Shown here: positions 1 through 8,849 of the stretch, one piece after another
Layout: each line of letters starts with the position of its first letter
Numbering within the stretch: the first letter of the stretch is position 1
NCBI RefSeq assembly: GCF_044762655.1
Contig: NZ_JBIWER010000008.1
Coordinates: forward strand, 62,001 to 126,000
Length of the DNA stretch: 64,000 bases
Reading direction: 5' to 3'
Source of the DNA: Psychrobacillus sp044762655
Lineage (GTDB): Bacteria > Bacillota > Bacilli > Bacillales_A > Planococcaceae
The notes under the pieces: generated by a model
What the model was told of the DNA's origin: nothing
Seen by the model: only the letters and a program-made list of their open reading frames with translations
Database searches by the model: none
Position numbers and translations under genes: made by a program

Positions 1-355
1 TTAAACCAATCATACTCACCATCAAATTAATTGTCAATATAGTCAAAAAACTTGAAAACGCTATCATTTAAAATAAACGTTGATTTTATGCAGTTTTATA
101 ACTTAAAAAATATTTTTAATTTTCCTTATTCGTGTTTAGATGATAAAATGTAGAAGGTTATTATCATCTAGTGTTTTTTATTTACAAATCACGAACTTAA
201 ATTAAAATAAATTATTAAACGTTCGTTTAATTTATATAAATCTAAAGAAATAAATACAAAGTTATTGACCTTACACAATATAATTTGTACACTGTATAAA
301 ACCATTTGTTTTTCTAGTAAATACACCCCCATTAAAAAGGTAAGGATTTGATAAG
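1..355. other. Gene-free AT-rich leader upstream of lysC
   Basis: No convincing gene is visible here. The stretch is very AT-rich and holds an 18-bp palindrome (214-231) and the ribosome binding site AAGGTAAGG just before the aspartokinase start. I looked for a lysine riboswitch like the one found upstream of dapA at 49.2 kb and did not see its conserved core. Confidence 0.6.
214..231. promoter_or_regulatory. 18-bp palindrome, possible operator
   Basis: The arms ATTAAACG and CGTTTAAT are perfect 8-bp inverted repeats around a TT spacer. The size and symmetry suit a dimeric repressor site of the TetR type. It lies about 125 bp upstream of the aspartokinase gene. No cognate regulator is seen in the window. 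Confidence 0.3.
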
Positions 356-1720
356 ATGAAAGTAAGTAAATTCGGCGGAACATCTGTTGCAAGCGCAGAG
401 CAGATCAAAAAGGTAGCTGCAATTATTCAAGCAGATCCGTCTCGAAAATTCGTTGTTGTGTCTGCACCTGGCAAACGCTTCGATGAGGATAAAAAAGTAA
501 CCGACTTGCTCATTGAATTGGCAGCTGCAGCGATACATAATGAAGATGTGGAAGAAAAACTCCGCCAGGTAGTGAATCGTTATAAGGAAATTGCACAAGG
601 TCTAGCTCTAGACGAAACCATTTGTGAAGTGATAGAGGAAGACCTGCGTGTACGTATTAATGAAGACAAAAGCGTAGTTGAATTATTTGTCGACAATATA
701 AAAGCAAGTGGAGAAGATAATAACGCAAAACTAATCTCTACTTATTTCACAAGTATTGGACTCACCGCTCAGTATATAAATCCGAAGTCTGCCGGATTAG
801 TTGTTAATGATTTTCCTAGACGAGCACAAGCCTTGCCAGAGGCTTATGACAATCTACACGCACTAAACGATCTTCCTGGCATTGTTGTGTTCCCAGGATT
901 TTTTGGTTTTACACTAAACGGGGTTCTTCGCACATTCGATCGTGGGGGATCAGACATCACTGGTTCTATATTAGCAGCTGCGGTCCAAGCGGATTTATAT
1001 GAAAACTTTACGGATGTCGATTCTGTATTTTGCGCAAACCCTAAGGTAGTAAATCATCCTGCGGAAATCGAAGAAATAACATACCGCGAAATGCGGGAAC
1101 TTTCCTATGCTGGTTTCTCCGTTTTTCACGATGAAGCATTAATGCCTGTATATAAAAGCGGGATTCCCGTATGTATTAAAAATACAAATAATCCATCTGC
1201 ACCCGGTACGAAAATAGTAGCCAAACGCAAAGCAAATAAACGTCCTGTAACTGGAATTTCTGCCGATAACGGATTTTCTATTTTATATGTAAGTAAGTAT
1301 TTGATGAATAGAGAAATCGGATTTGGTCGTAAGCTGCTCCAAATTTTAGAAGAAGAGCATATTTCGTATGAACATACACCTTCAGGTTTAGACGATATTT
1401 CCGTTATTGTACGAAGTCATCAACTCGATCCAGAAAAAGAAGCTCGCATTTTAGATCGTGTATTAAATGAATTAAATGCAGATGATGTACATTTCCGTCA
1501 TCATTTTTCAATGATTGTTATTGTAGGTGAAGGGATGAATAATAGTACCGGACTTGCAGCTCGTGCTGCATCTGCCATTGCAAATACTGGTGCCAATATT
1601 GAAATGATCAACCAAGGTTCTTCAGAGGTCAGTCTTTCATTTGGAGTACAAGAAAGCAATGAAAACAAAATACTGCGTGCACTTTACAACGAATTTTTCT
1701 CTGCAGTAACAGTTGGATAA
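356..1720 (+). CDS. yclM: Aspartokinase III (YclM/ThrD type)
   Basis: Phosphorylates L-aspartate, the first step of the pathway to lysine, threonine, methionine and diaminopimelate. The 454-residue protein begins with the aspartokinase signature KFGGTSVA (residues 5-12) and carries the amino-acid kinase fold up to about residue 290. Two C-terminal ACT domains follow (about 300-450), the last containing the NTGANIEMINQGSSE ligand-loop pattern. Length and start match B. subtilis YclM. The ATG is preceded by AAGGTAAGG at suitable spacing. It stands alone, followed by a hairpin terminator inside a repeat element. dapF and dapA of the same pathway lie elsewhere in this window. Confidence 0.93.
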   Translation: MKVSKFGGTSVASAEQIKKVAAIIQADPSRKFVVVSAPGKRFDEDKKVTDLLIELAAAAIHNEDVEEKLRQVVNRYKEIAQGLALDETICEVIEEDLRVRINEDKSVVELFVDNIKASGEDNNAKLISTYFTSIGLTAQYINPKSAGLVVNDFPRRAQALPEAYDNLHALNDLPGIVVFPGFFGFTLNGVLRTFDRGGSDITGSILAAAVQADLYENFTDVDSVFCANPKVVNHPAEIEEITYREMRELSYAGFSVFHDEALMPVYKSGIPVCIKNTNNPSAPGTKIVAKRKANKRPVTGISADNGFSILYVSKYLMNREIGFGRKLLQILEEEHISYEHTPSGLDDISVIVRSHQLDPEKEARILDRVLNELNADDVHFRHHFSMIVIVGEGMNNSTGLAARAASAIANTGANIEMINQGSSEVSLSFGVQESNENKILRALYNEFFSAVTVG

Positions 1721-1755
1721 CAAGAGGCTGGGACAAAACTTTCCTCAAAAACAAA

Positions 1756-1797
1756 AAGCGCCGAAAATTTTACGAACAGTAAAGTTTTCGGTGCTTT
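1756..1797 (+). terminator. Rho-independent terminator of aspartokinase gene
   Basis: Long stem AGCGCCGAAAAT.../...TTTTCGGTGCT with a GTAA/TTAC inner pairing. It lies 36 bases after the aspartokinase stop codon and inside the GGCTGGGACA element. The following T-run is short (TTTC). Confidence 0.6.
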
Positions 1798-1954
1798 CTA
1801 TGAGGTTTCTAAAAATACCATAATCAAAGATATCACGGTTTTAGGTATTAAAAAAGGACATATTCTGTACGAATTAAAGTATACCACTACAAAAATTTAT
1901 ACAGAAAGAAGTGTCCTTTTGTTCTAAGATTGTGACAATCTAAAAATAAAATGA

Positions 1955-1988
1955 AAAAAGAGAAATCACAGACCCGATTTCTCTTTTT
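1955..1988. terminator. Bidirectional terminator, Nudix-GNAT side
   Basis: A 13-bp perfect stem, AAAAAGAGAAATC with GATTTCTCTTTTT, with A/T-runs on both sides. It lies 47 bases beyond the stop codon of the minus-strand Nudix-GNAT gene. Confidence 0.65.
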
Positions 1989-2034
1989 CCTTTGATTGAG
2001 GCTACTTCTGTCCCAGCCATTTTAATTACTGCAC

Positions 2035-3015
2035 TTATAAGATTGGTTTCAAATGATTTAAATTATTCGTTTTCGTATAGTGAATGAGCGTCATCTGTTC
2101 ATTTACCTTCCATTCATCGCCTGAATTCTCATAGCCCATTTTCTCGTATAAATAGCAATTTCTCTGTTCTTGCTTAATTGTATCGAGCTCCCACTTAATC
2201 GCCTGTGGATACATACCTTCTATACGGGTCATCACTTCTTGTGCAATACCTTTTCCTTGAAACTCTTCGAGAATATTAATAATATGCAATCGCATAAAAC
2301 CTGGAGACTTGGGATAGACATGAACACTTCCTACTAGCAACCCTTTTTCATAGATTTTAAAGAAGTCCCCTGTTTGGAGGCGTTCTGTAAACCTGTCAAA
2401 CGATTGGAAAACCGGACTCGTGTCATGGTCCTGATATTTTTCATATAGAGGTTGGAAAACCTTCTTTTGTATCTCAAATAATTCTGCTGCATCGGATAAA
2501 CTAGCCTTTCTGATTGAAATGGATGACTTACTCATTTCAAAAAGGGGTTCTAAAATATGATAGGGAATGAAATCCCCACTTTCTACAAGCTCATTTATTT
2601 CATATGCTGTTGCCCATCTAGCATCTGCTACCTCTTCGTATTGCAATTTTAAATGCTCCACATCTATTTCTTGTTTTACTAGCCAATGGTCATCAAAACC
2701 ACGAGAAAACTTTAAAGTGAATAACACCTCTGCATGTTCCATTTGTAACTCAATCCCTATTTCTTCTTTCACTTCTCGAATAGCACCCATTTCACTCGTT
2801 TCTCCTATTAACACAGAACCTGCCGCAGCACAGTCCCACATATTCGGCCATCCTACTTTCCAGGGTTGACGCTGCTGAATTAGAAATTCCCCTTTTTTAT
2901 TCATAATCCAAATATGAACTACTTGATGATAGTCCCCTGCTATCATTTTCTCTCCTCTTATCCACGTCTTTCCTGTACACTCTCTGAACTCATTGAAGAT
3001 ATCCCACTGCTCCAT
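2035..3015 (-). CDS. Nudix hydrolase - GNAT acetyltransferase fusion
   Basis: Two enzymes in one 326-residue chain. Residues 1-160 are a Nudix hydrolase with a perfect Nudix box at 66-88 (G-x5-E-x7-REVKEEIGI), preceded by the IPP-isomerase-like region around PWKVGWPNMWD. Residues 165-315 are a GNAT N-acetyltransferase domain with the acetyl-CoA loop QGKGIA at 253-258 and the late YEKMGYE motif. Family knowledge predicts hydrolysis of a nucleoside-diphosphate-linked compound plus acylation of an amine; the substrates cannot be read from sequence. The gene stands alone; the start has only a modest ribosome site (GGGTG). Confidence 0.8.
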   Translation of the reverse strand: MEQWDIFNEFRECTGKTWIRGEKMIAGDYHQVVHIWIMNKKGEFLIQQRQPWKVGWPNMWDCAAAGSVLIGETSEMGAIREVKEEIGIELQMEHAEVLFTLKFSRGFDDHWLVKQEIDVEHLKLQYEEVADARWATAYEINELVESGDFIPYHILEPLFEMSKSSISIRKASLSDAAELFEIQKKVFQPLYEKYQDHDTSPVFQSFDRFTERLQTGDFFKIYEKGLLVGSVHVYPKSPGFMRLHIINILEEFQGKGIAQEVMTRIEGMYPQAIKWELDTIKQEQRNCYLYEKMGYENSGDEWKVNEQMTLIHYTKTNNLNHLKPIL

Positions 3016-3371
3016 TTTTACACCCGCTTCGCTTAGTATTCGATTAAGCTAGTATATCATTTTATCTCAGGTATTATTGACCATGTTTGACTTTTATTTA
3101 TTGATATGAGATAATAGCTTAGTTAACATTTGGTACGACATAGTTTTTCGATATTGGCATTCTGCTATATGTGTTTTTGATAATACTTATTCACACTGGA
3201 GCGGCTACAGGGTCGCAAGGACGTAAAAGAAGGTAGGGTTTACGTTGCTTAGGTTAGAAGGCAACCAGTGGAACAATTTACCGCGGCATTGAAAGTGTCT
3301 CTTTCATGGAAATTATTCCCCGAGCTTTTCGGGATGAAATTTAAAATTCAAAAGTTATGTTATACCTATAA
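3016..3371. other. Gene-free region with a run of hairpins
   Basis: No gene seen. Reading the plus strand, CACTGG (3193-3198) pairs with CCAGTG (3264-3269). This encloses an ACGTAAA/TTTACGT stem and an alternative GTTGC/GCAAC stem. Two more hairpins follow: GAAAG/CTTTC (about 3289-3303) and CCCGA/TCGGG (about 3319-3334). GC content is above that of the surroundings. It may be a structured RNA or a repeat unit; I do not recognise a known riboswitch family. Confidence 0.4.
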
Positions 3372-3408
3372 AAAATCAAGGGGTGTTCTCATTATGAGAG
3401 CGCCCCTT
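3372..3408 (-). terminator. Terminator of MFS transporter gene
   Basis: On the minus strand an AAGGGG...CCCCTT stem with a TCTC/GAGA inner part is followed by GATTTTTTA. It begins 8 bases after the stop codon of the MFS gene. Confidence 0.75.
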
Positions 3409-3415
3409 GTCCAAT

Positions 3416-4690
3416 TTATACAGCAATTTCTTTTTTTCGTTTATTATACTCTTTAAAAGTCAGAAGATAGATAAATCCACTCAGTAATGCTAAAACTGCT
3501 AGAATAACAAATGTCCATGTAAAACCTATCCATGTGACAAGCGGAAATACTAAAGGTGCAATTGTACGACCAATTGTATAGCGCAAACTTGCCGCCGCAA
3601 AATACTGTCCTCTCATATCGTCAGGAGCTAGTTTTGAAACAAAGCTTTCCTGAAGCCCAACTGTTGCTAGTTCTCCTAAAGTAAAAACTCCCATTGCAAT
3701 AAGAAAGACCCAGAAGTTCGCTGTCATCGGGAAGATCAGCATGGCCACTGCGTATAAGAATGAGGAAAGAAAGAACACCCATTTCTCTGGATACTTCGTC
3801 ATCCATCTCGTGACAAATACAGTAAACAACACTACTAACAATCCATTTTCTGAAAGTAAAATACCGAACGAACCTTCACCAGTCACTGTCCACTCTCTGT
3901 TAAACAAATTACCCAGAACCTGCTCATCAATAGCGTCTTTCATATAAACTGGTATGAGCATATCCAATTGCATATATGTTTGTGCTAACAAAATACCAGC
4001 AATAACAAATAAGAAGAAAACTTTATCCTTCACGATCAATCCGTAAGCTTTAACCTGCTTGACGATTACTTGAACCCAATTATTCGAACCGCGTGCCATC
4101 TGTGCCCGTACTTCAATAGGTAAGGTCTCCTCTGTTAAAAATCTTATGGCCAATCCAACCAAGCAGAAAATAATTCCAGAAACCAATAAAAGCACAAAAC
4201 GATGATTAAAGAATAATACCGCCCCAACTATAGGTCCAATAACTACCGAAATATTAATGGATGTATAGAACACTGAAAATACGGTGCTTCGATCTTTTTC
4301 TGGTACTACATCCGCAACAATCGCTTGACTTGCAGGATGATATAACGAACCAGCCATACCTGCAATCGTAAATGCTACAAAACTAAGCATCGGTGAGTCT
4401 AACCAAGGCGAATTCGCAAAAGCAAATAAAATAAATGCTAACCCTTCTGCTGTTGCAGAGAAAAATAACATCGTCCTTCGACCAAATCTATCTGCACAAT
4501 ACCCTCCGATTAAATTGGCACCAACAGAAAATACTTGCGATGCTACCAGTAAAATTCCAGCCATGCTCGTCCCAAATTCATCAGCAAAATAGATTGCTAA
4601 AAAGGGAAATACCATCCAAAAACTCAAATTACTAAAAAATTCTCCAAACAAACGGACCTTCAAACTACGATCCCAATCTCTAATTCTCAT
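3416..4690 (-). CDS. MFS drug/solute efflux transporter
   Basis: Twelve-helix major facilitator membrane protein of about 424 residues, expected to exchange protons for a drug or other small solute. The loop between helices 2 and 3 holds the MFS motif A, GGYCADRFGRR, and the first half is strongly hydrophobic in six segments. I place the start at the ATG followed by AGA-ATT-AGA because GAGGAAAAG sits 4-8 bases upstream. A longer in-frame start exists 21 bases earlier without a better ribosome site. It resembles the MdtG/MdtH-like group of Bacillus; the substrate is unknown. Confidence 0.8.
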   Translation of the reverse strand: MRIRDWDRSLKVRLFGEFFSNLSFWMVFPFLAIYFADEFGTSMAGILLVASQVFSVGANLIGGYCADRFGRRTMLFFSATAEGLAFILFAFANSPWLDSPMLSFVAFTIAGMAGSLYHPASQAIVADVVPEKDRSTVFSVFYTSINISVVIGPIVGAVLFFNHRFVLLLVSGIIFCLVGLAIRFLTEETLPIEVRAQMARGSNNWVQVIVKQVKAYGLIVKDKVFFLFVIAGILLAQTYMQLDMLIPVYMKDAIDEQVLGNLFNREWTVTGEGSFGILLSENGLLVVLFTVFVTRWMTKYPEKWVFFLSSFLYAVAMLIFPMTANFWVFLIAMGVFTLGELATVGLQESFVSKLAPDDMRGQYFAAASLRYTIGRTIAPLVFPLVTWIGFTWTFVILAVLALLSGFIYLLTFKEYNKRKKEIAV

Positions 4691-4825
4691 TATCTTTTCC
4701 TCACAACTCATAGATTAGACTATCCTATCACATTATTTCGATTTTCGGAATAGACAATTTACTAATGAATGAACCGCAGCTTGTGAGGTGATATTGATAC
4801 CTAATTCAACCGATTATCCCCAAAT

Positions 4826-6112
4826 CTAGATTATTTGAATCGTCTCATCTAAAAGTTTAGTAGACTCTAATATTTGAATGGATGCTGCACCTATTGACTC
4901 TACTGCGATTGTTAAGTCTTTAATTTCGGTGCCGACTATCTCCGATTCGGAAGCTAGCTCTTGAATCATGGTAGAAATACTCTCTAAAGTGGAGGCAGTA
5001 CGATCGCTTTCTTTCAAGCCAATATTAGCTAAGCGTTGTACAACCTCAATAGATTTTACTACTTCCTGTTGTGCATTATTCGAGTCACCAACTAGTGAGT
5101 CAATTTGCTCTACCGAATTTTTTGTTTGTTCCGCAAGTTTGCGTACTTCCTCAGCTACTACCGCAAAACCTTTACCATATTCTCCAGCCCTTGCTGCTTC
5201 TATTGCTGAATTTAATGCTAGTAAATTTGTTTTTATCGCTATATCTTTAACTATTTTTACAACATTCAATATTTCATTAGACGACTGGTTTAATTTTACG
5301 ATCAAACCTGACATCGACTTCGATTTGTCGTATATTTCCTGCGAATGCCCAGTTAATGTCTGAATAACATGCTTACCCGCTTCAGCCATATCAATCGTTC
5401 TATTAGAGGTTTCAATACCTTTTGCTACTTCTATTTCCAAATCTTTGGTCGTTCCAATCAGCTCTCCTACAGAGGTCGTTGTTTCACCTGATTGATCTTC
5501 TAAGCTGGTAGCGATATTTCCTAAAGTTTCTTTAATTGCACCTTTTATTGCATCTTCTTTTTCCTTTGCTTGTTCTTCAGCATAATTATCGTAAGCCTCT
5601 ACAACTAATTGTTGCTCGAGGTTTATGATTTTACTCAAAGACGATACAAACTGGATTTGTGTCTCGATAGGGAGATGTGCTGATTGTATTTTTTCGACAA
5701 AACTGTTTTGAAGCTGATAGCATGCACCTAAATAGTATTTTGTTTTTAGCTGAATATGTACATGCATTTTAGCAATTTTCTTTCGTTTTTCTATGTAATT
5801 ATCGGTTAACAAGCCGGCAAACCATTCCGCAGTATGCGTGATTAATGTTTGTTCTAAACTACTGCGCGAACTATGTTTATTGATAATAGCAACTATATTT
5901 TCATTTGCCATGAGGGAATCGTAGAAGTTCTTTACTGCTCGTGGGATATAAGCGAGCATGAATGACTCCATTTGTTTAAGGTTAGCAAGATCTTTTTCGG
6001 AGAAATTTATCAACTGCAGCTGAACGAGAATCTTTTTATCTCGAACCTCCAACTTCACATCTGGATTTTCTAACAGATTGTTGGTTGGTGAATTTCGTTT
6101 TTTCCTAAACAT
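4826..6112 (-). CDS. hemAT: HemAT, globin-coupled oxygen-sensing chemoreceptor
   Basis: Soluble aerotaxis transducer that binds O2 at a b-type heme and signals to the CheA kinase. The 428-residue length matches B. subtilis HemAT. The globin sensor spans about residues 25-185, with the candidate proximal heme histidine H117 in KIAKMHVHI and candidate distal residues Y64 and T92/T94. The methyl-accepting signalling domain follows, with the conserved hairpin tip around residues 321-330 (EEVRKLAEQT) inside the NSAIEAARAGEYGKGFAVVAEE block. There are no transmembrane segments, as expected. GGAGGTG precedes the ATG. A second soluble chemoreceptor lies at 10.1-11.0 kb. Confidence 0.92.
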   Translation of the reverse strand: MFRKKRNSPTNNLLENPDVKLEVRDKKILVQLQLINFSEKDLANLKQMESFMLAYIPRAVKNFYDSLMANENIVAIINKHSSRSSLEQTLITHTAEWFAGLLTDNYIEKRKKIAKMHVHIQLKTKYYLGACYQLQNSFVEKIQSAHLPIETQIQFVSSLSKIINLEQQLVVEAYDNYAEEQAKEKEDAIKGAIKETLGNIATSLEDQSGETTTSVGELIGTTKDLEIEVAKGIETSNRTIDMAEAGKHVIQTLTGHSQEIYDKSKSMSGLIVKLNQSSNEILNVVKIVKDIAIKTNLLALNSAIEAARAGEYGKGFAVVAEEVRKLAEQTKNSVEQIDSLVGDSNNAQQEVVKSIEVVQRLANIGLKESDRTASTLESISTMIQELASESEIVGTEIKDLTIAVESIGAASIQILESTKLLDETIQII

Positions 6113-6244
6113 TATTACACCTCCAAAATTGTAAGTACTAACATATATGCTAACAAATAGGCATATAGTCCACAGTGACTTTCCTCACAATTATTGAAAT
6201 TTAACAATAGCTTTACACTAATTTCTCTTATTCCAATAAAAATA

Positions 6245-6278
6245 GAGCTTTACTACACTAACTCTTGTAGTAAAGCTC
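6245..6278 (-). terminator. Terminator of cwlJ
   Basis: A 13-bp perfect stem, GAGCTTTACTACA with TGTAGTAAAGCTC, and an 8-base loop. On the minus strand it is followed by TATTTTTATT. It starts 14 bases after the cwlJ stop. Confidence 0.85.
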
Positions 6279-6291
6279 TCATTAAACATCG

Positions 6292-6732
6292 CTAGCCCCT
6301 ATAAACACTATCGCATGTTCCAGCAATCGGCTCATAAAAACAATGAAGTTTAAATTGACCCGTAAAAGGTTGATCGTACCATGTTGGTGGGCATGGAGCA
6401 TATGGATTGAAATACCAAAGCGCAAATTTCGCTGGGTGTTCTCTCCAATTTTCCAAAACTCGCCTTGCTAACTTTCTTTCATTTTCTCTCGCAGGCGAAT
6501 AAAATAAATTACCTTTTTGAACAGCTTCAAAAGAATAATTTCCTCCCTGCACCTGATAAATGACGTCTTCAATTGTTCTTACATCTTGAAAATCTAAACA
6601 ATCTGCTACAGCACGATTAACAATTACATTCCCAATATATAACATCCCTTGGTTTCCTTCGCCTTCGCCTTCCGCTCTCATCATCCTTGCCACTAAGTCA
6701 ACGTCCGCATTTCGATATTTTACTCTTGGCAT
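6292..6732 (-). CDS. cwlJ: Spore cortex-lytic hydrolase CwlJ
   Basis: Cell wall hydrolase of the SleB/CwlJ family, which degrades cortex peptidoglycan during spore germination, especially in response to Ca-dipicolinate. The 146-residue protein has no signal peptide, as expected of CwlJ, which is made in the mother cell and placed in the coat. Recognisable motifs are the RMMRAEGEGEGNQG segment with the conserved glutamates (E21 region), the NVIVNR motif, and the C-terminal FALWYFNP...CP..WY.QPF pattern typical of CwlJ. Length matches the B. subtilis enzyme (about 142). It implies a spore-forming host. No gerQ neighbour is seen here. Confidence 0.9.
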   Translation of the reverse strand: MPRVKYRNADVDLVARMMRAEGEGEGNQGMLYIGNVIVNRAVADCLDFQDVRTIEDVIYQVQGGNYSFEAVQKGNLFYSPARENERKLARRVLENWREHPAKFALWYFNPYAPCPPTWYDQPFTGQFKLHCFYEPIAGTCDSVYRG

Positions 6733-6791
6733 TTTCTCACCTCATATTATAGTATGAGAAACACTTCTTTTGTGTTTATGGATTCCATAAT

Positions 6792-6822
6792 AAAAAACTA
6801 CGAAGGAATATCTCCTTCGCAG
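6792..6822 (-). terminator. Terminator of xpt-pbuX operon
   Basis: On the minus strand ACTGCGAAGG pairs with CCTTCGTAGT (one mismatch) and is followed by TTTTTTATTATGG. It lies just beyond the pbuX stop. Confidence 0.8.
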
Positions 6823-6833
6823 TAATTAAAACA

Positions 6834-8108
6834 TTATGATTTTTTTCTTCGTGGAATCATATTAAAGATGATATTTAAAATAATTGCAGTCATACTTCCT
6901 GCAACAATTCCGTTACTAGTCAATATTTTCATGCTTGAAGGTAGTGCATCAAATAACTCAGGAACTACTGTTACCCCAAGACCTATACCGATAGAACATG
7001 CAATAATCATCGAATTATCCTCAGAGTCCGATATCACTTTACTCAACATTTTAATACCTTGTGCTACAATCATCCCAAACATAGCGATCATTGCTCCTCC
7101 TAGCACAGAGGCAGGAATAATGGTTGTTAGAGCTGCAATTTTAGGTATAAAGCCAAGTACAATCAGCATTGCACCTGTTATGTATATAACTGTTTTCGTT
7201 TTAATACCAGAAATTTGCATAAGGCCTACATTTTGAGAAAACGTCGTATAAGGGAATGAATTGAAAATCCCTCCTAATAAGACTGCTATACCTTCTGCAC
7301 GGTAGCCTTTCGTTAAATCCTCTTTTTCTATTTTCTTTCCAAGCATGTCTCCAAGTGCAAAGTAAACACCAGTTGATTCTACTAAAGAAACGATAGCTAC
7401 TAGAGTCATCGTAATAATAGGAGAAATTTCAAAGGTCGGAGTACCAAAGTAAAAAGGCTGAATCATATGGAAAAAGTCTGACTCTCGTACAGGAGTTAAA
7501 TCAACCTTCCCCATAAACGCTGCTACAATGGTTCCTCCAACAATCCCGATTAAAATTGAAATGGCTTTTATGAATCCTGTAGAAAAACGATATAACAAAA
7601 CGATAAATATTAGTGTACCAAATGATAATAGCACATTGGATAGGGAACCAAAGTCTGGTGAACCTTGTCCGCCACCCATATTATTGATAGCAACGGGAAT
7701 TAACGTAATACCAATAATAGTAACAACAGAGCCAGTTACGACTGGAGGGAAAAACTTTACTAGCTTCCCGAAAAATCCACTTATTATTATAACGACTAAA
7801 CCTGAAACAATAATTGCTCCATAGATAGAGGAAATTCCATACTCTCCACCTATAGCAATCATTGGTCCGACAGCTGTGAACGTACATCCTAGTACTACCG
7901 GAAGTCCGATACCGAAAAATCGATTGCTCACGACTTGTAAAATCGTAGCTACACCACACATTAATATATCAATTGCTACTAAATACGTAAGCTGTTCTGA
8001 AGTAAGTCCGAGTGCTCCCCCAACTATTAATGGTACAAGTATCGCTCCTGCGTACATTGCAAGTACATGTTGAATACCGAGGGCTGTATTTTTTAGAGCA
8101 CTGTTCAT
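6834..8108 (-). CDS. pbuX: Xanthine permease PbuX
   Basis: Proton-coupled xanthine importer of the nucleobase:cation symporter-2 family, in the cytoplasmic membrane. The 424-residue protein has about 12-14 hydrophobic helices. It shows NCS2 landmarks: N-terminal GIQHVLAMYAGAILVP, the QVVSNRFFGIGLPVVLGC region, and NVGLMQISGIKTKTV. Its ATG overlaps the xpt stop (ATGA, 8105-8108), with GGAGG of the ribosome site inside xpt. It is therefore translationally coupled to xpt and shares the purine riboswitch, the same arrangement as in B. subtilis. Confidence 0.94.
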   Translation of the reverse strand: MNSALKNTALGIQHVLAMYAGAILVPLIVGGALGLTSEQLTYLVAIDILMCGVATILQVVSNRFFGIGLPVVLGCTFTAVGPMIAIGGEYGISSIYGAIIVSGLVVIIISGFFGKLVKFFPPVVTGSVVTIIGITLIPVAINNMGGGQGSPDFGSLSNVLLSFGTLIFIVLLYRFSTGFIKAISILIGIVGGTIVAAFMGKVDLTPVRESDFFHMIQPFYFGTPTFEISPIITMTLVAIVSLVESTGVYFALGDMLGKKIEKEDLTKGYRAEGIAVLLGGIFNSFPYTTFSQNVGLMQISGIKTKTVIYITGAMLIVLGFIPKIAALTTIIPASVLGGAMIAMFGMIVAQGIKMLSKVISDSEDNSMIIACSIGIGLGVTVVPELFDALPSSMKILTSNGIVAGSMTAIILNIIFNMIPRRKKS

Positions 8109-8692
8109 CTGACTATTTCCTCCTCAAAAAACTCTACTTTGCCGTTTATTAATGATTTAATATTTGCAAGCGAATCTACACGAATACCTTTTTCACGAAT
8201 AAGCTTCCCACCTGGTTGGAAGCCTTTTTCAATAACAATTCCAACTCCTGCAGTTATCGCTTCTGCTTGACCCAGAATATCTAATAGTCCTAAAACTGCT
8301 TGTCCATTTGCCAAGAAATCATCGATGATCAACACCGTGTCATTCTCGTTAATAAAATCCTTTGAAACGGAAATATCATTCGTTTCTCCCTTTGTAAACG
8401 AGTGCACCTTAGAAGTAAACAAATTATCTGATAGCGTAAGAGATTTTCGCTTTCTTGCAAATACGACTGGCACTCCCAGTGTAAGACCAGCAAACAAGGA
8501 AGGAGCAATACCAGAAGATTCAATCGTTAGTATTTTTGTAATACCTGCATCTTTGTAACGAGCTGCAAACTCATTGCCAATAGACTGCATCAACGCTGGA
8601 TCAATTTGGTGATTTAAAAAAGTATCTACTTTTAATACATTTTCCGATAACACTTTGCCATCTTCCATAATTCTATCTTTCAGTAATTTCAT
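8105..8692 (-). CDS. xpt: Xanthine phosphoribosyltransferase
   Basis: Converts xanthine and PRPP to XMP in purine salvage. The 195-residue protein starts MKLLKDRIMEDG, close to B. subtilis Xpt (194 residues). The PRPP-binding signature VLIIDDFLANGQA is in the middle of the protein. I use the ATG at 8692 because GGAGAGG lies upstream of it; the 22-residue longer reading would run into the terminator of the leader. It is first gene of the xpt-pbuX operon, controlled by the upstream riboswitch. Confidence 0.94.
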   Translation of the reverse strand: MKLLKDRIMEDGKVLSENVLKVDTFLNHQIDPALMQSIGNEFAARYKDAGITKILTIESSGIAPSLFAGLTLGVPVVFARKRKSLTLSDNLFTSKVHSFTKGETNDISVSKDFINENDTVLIIDDFLANGQAVLGLLDILGQAEAITAGVGIVIEKGFQPGGKLIREKGIRVDSLANIKSLINGKVEFFEEEIVR

Positions 8693-8726
8693 AGTGCTTG
8701 TTCCTCTCCGGTTTTTATTTGGACAA

Positions 8727-8787
8727 CAAAAAGCTCGAATGCTATCGCAGCCACTCACATATGGAGTGGAGCAATGTCATTCGAGCT
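8727..8787 (-). terminator. Riboswitch-controlled leader terminator of xpt
   Basis: The stem AGCTCGAATG (8778-8787, minus reading) pairs with CATTCGAGCT (8732-8741), with an internal CCACTC/GAGTGG hairpin, and is followed by TTTTTGTTG. It is the expression platform between the purine aptamer and xpt, so ligand binding should cause early termination. Confidence 0.85.
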
Positions 8788-8849
8788 AAAAAATTCGAAT
8801 CGAAATAAAATCGATTATGACAAAAATGTCATAACCAAAATATCTCATC

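Larger units (their letters stand above)
1724..2018. repeat. Composite hairpin repeat bounded by GGCTGGGACA
   Basis: The block is bounded by a perfect 10-bp inverted repeat, GGCTGGGACA (1726-1735) and TGTCCCAGCC (2009-2018). Inside lie four further stem-loops: 1756-1797, AAAATACC/GGTATT (about 1812-1849), AAAAGGACA/TGTCCTTTT (about 1852-1920), and AAAAAGAGAAATC/GATTTCTCTTTTT (1955-1988). Ends of the GAGGCTGGGACA type recur between genes in Bacillales and often flank insertion sequences. No transposase is present, so this is a non-autonomous element or remnant. It separates the convergent aspartokinase and Nudix-GNAT genes. Confidence 0.6.

Noticed and set aside
1..355. Lysine riboswitch upstream of the aspartokinase gene
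   Set aside because: The conserved AGAGGCGC and GGAAAGGGG elements are absent; the only lysine riboswitch in the window is at 49174-49350.
3260..3300. T-box antiterminator motif (GGAAC...ACCGCGG)
   Set aside because: A six-base insertion breaks the conserved TGGnACCGCG sequence, there is no stem I or specifier loop, and no synthetase or amino acid gene follows.
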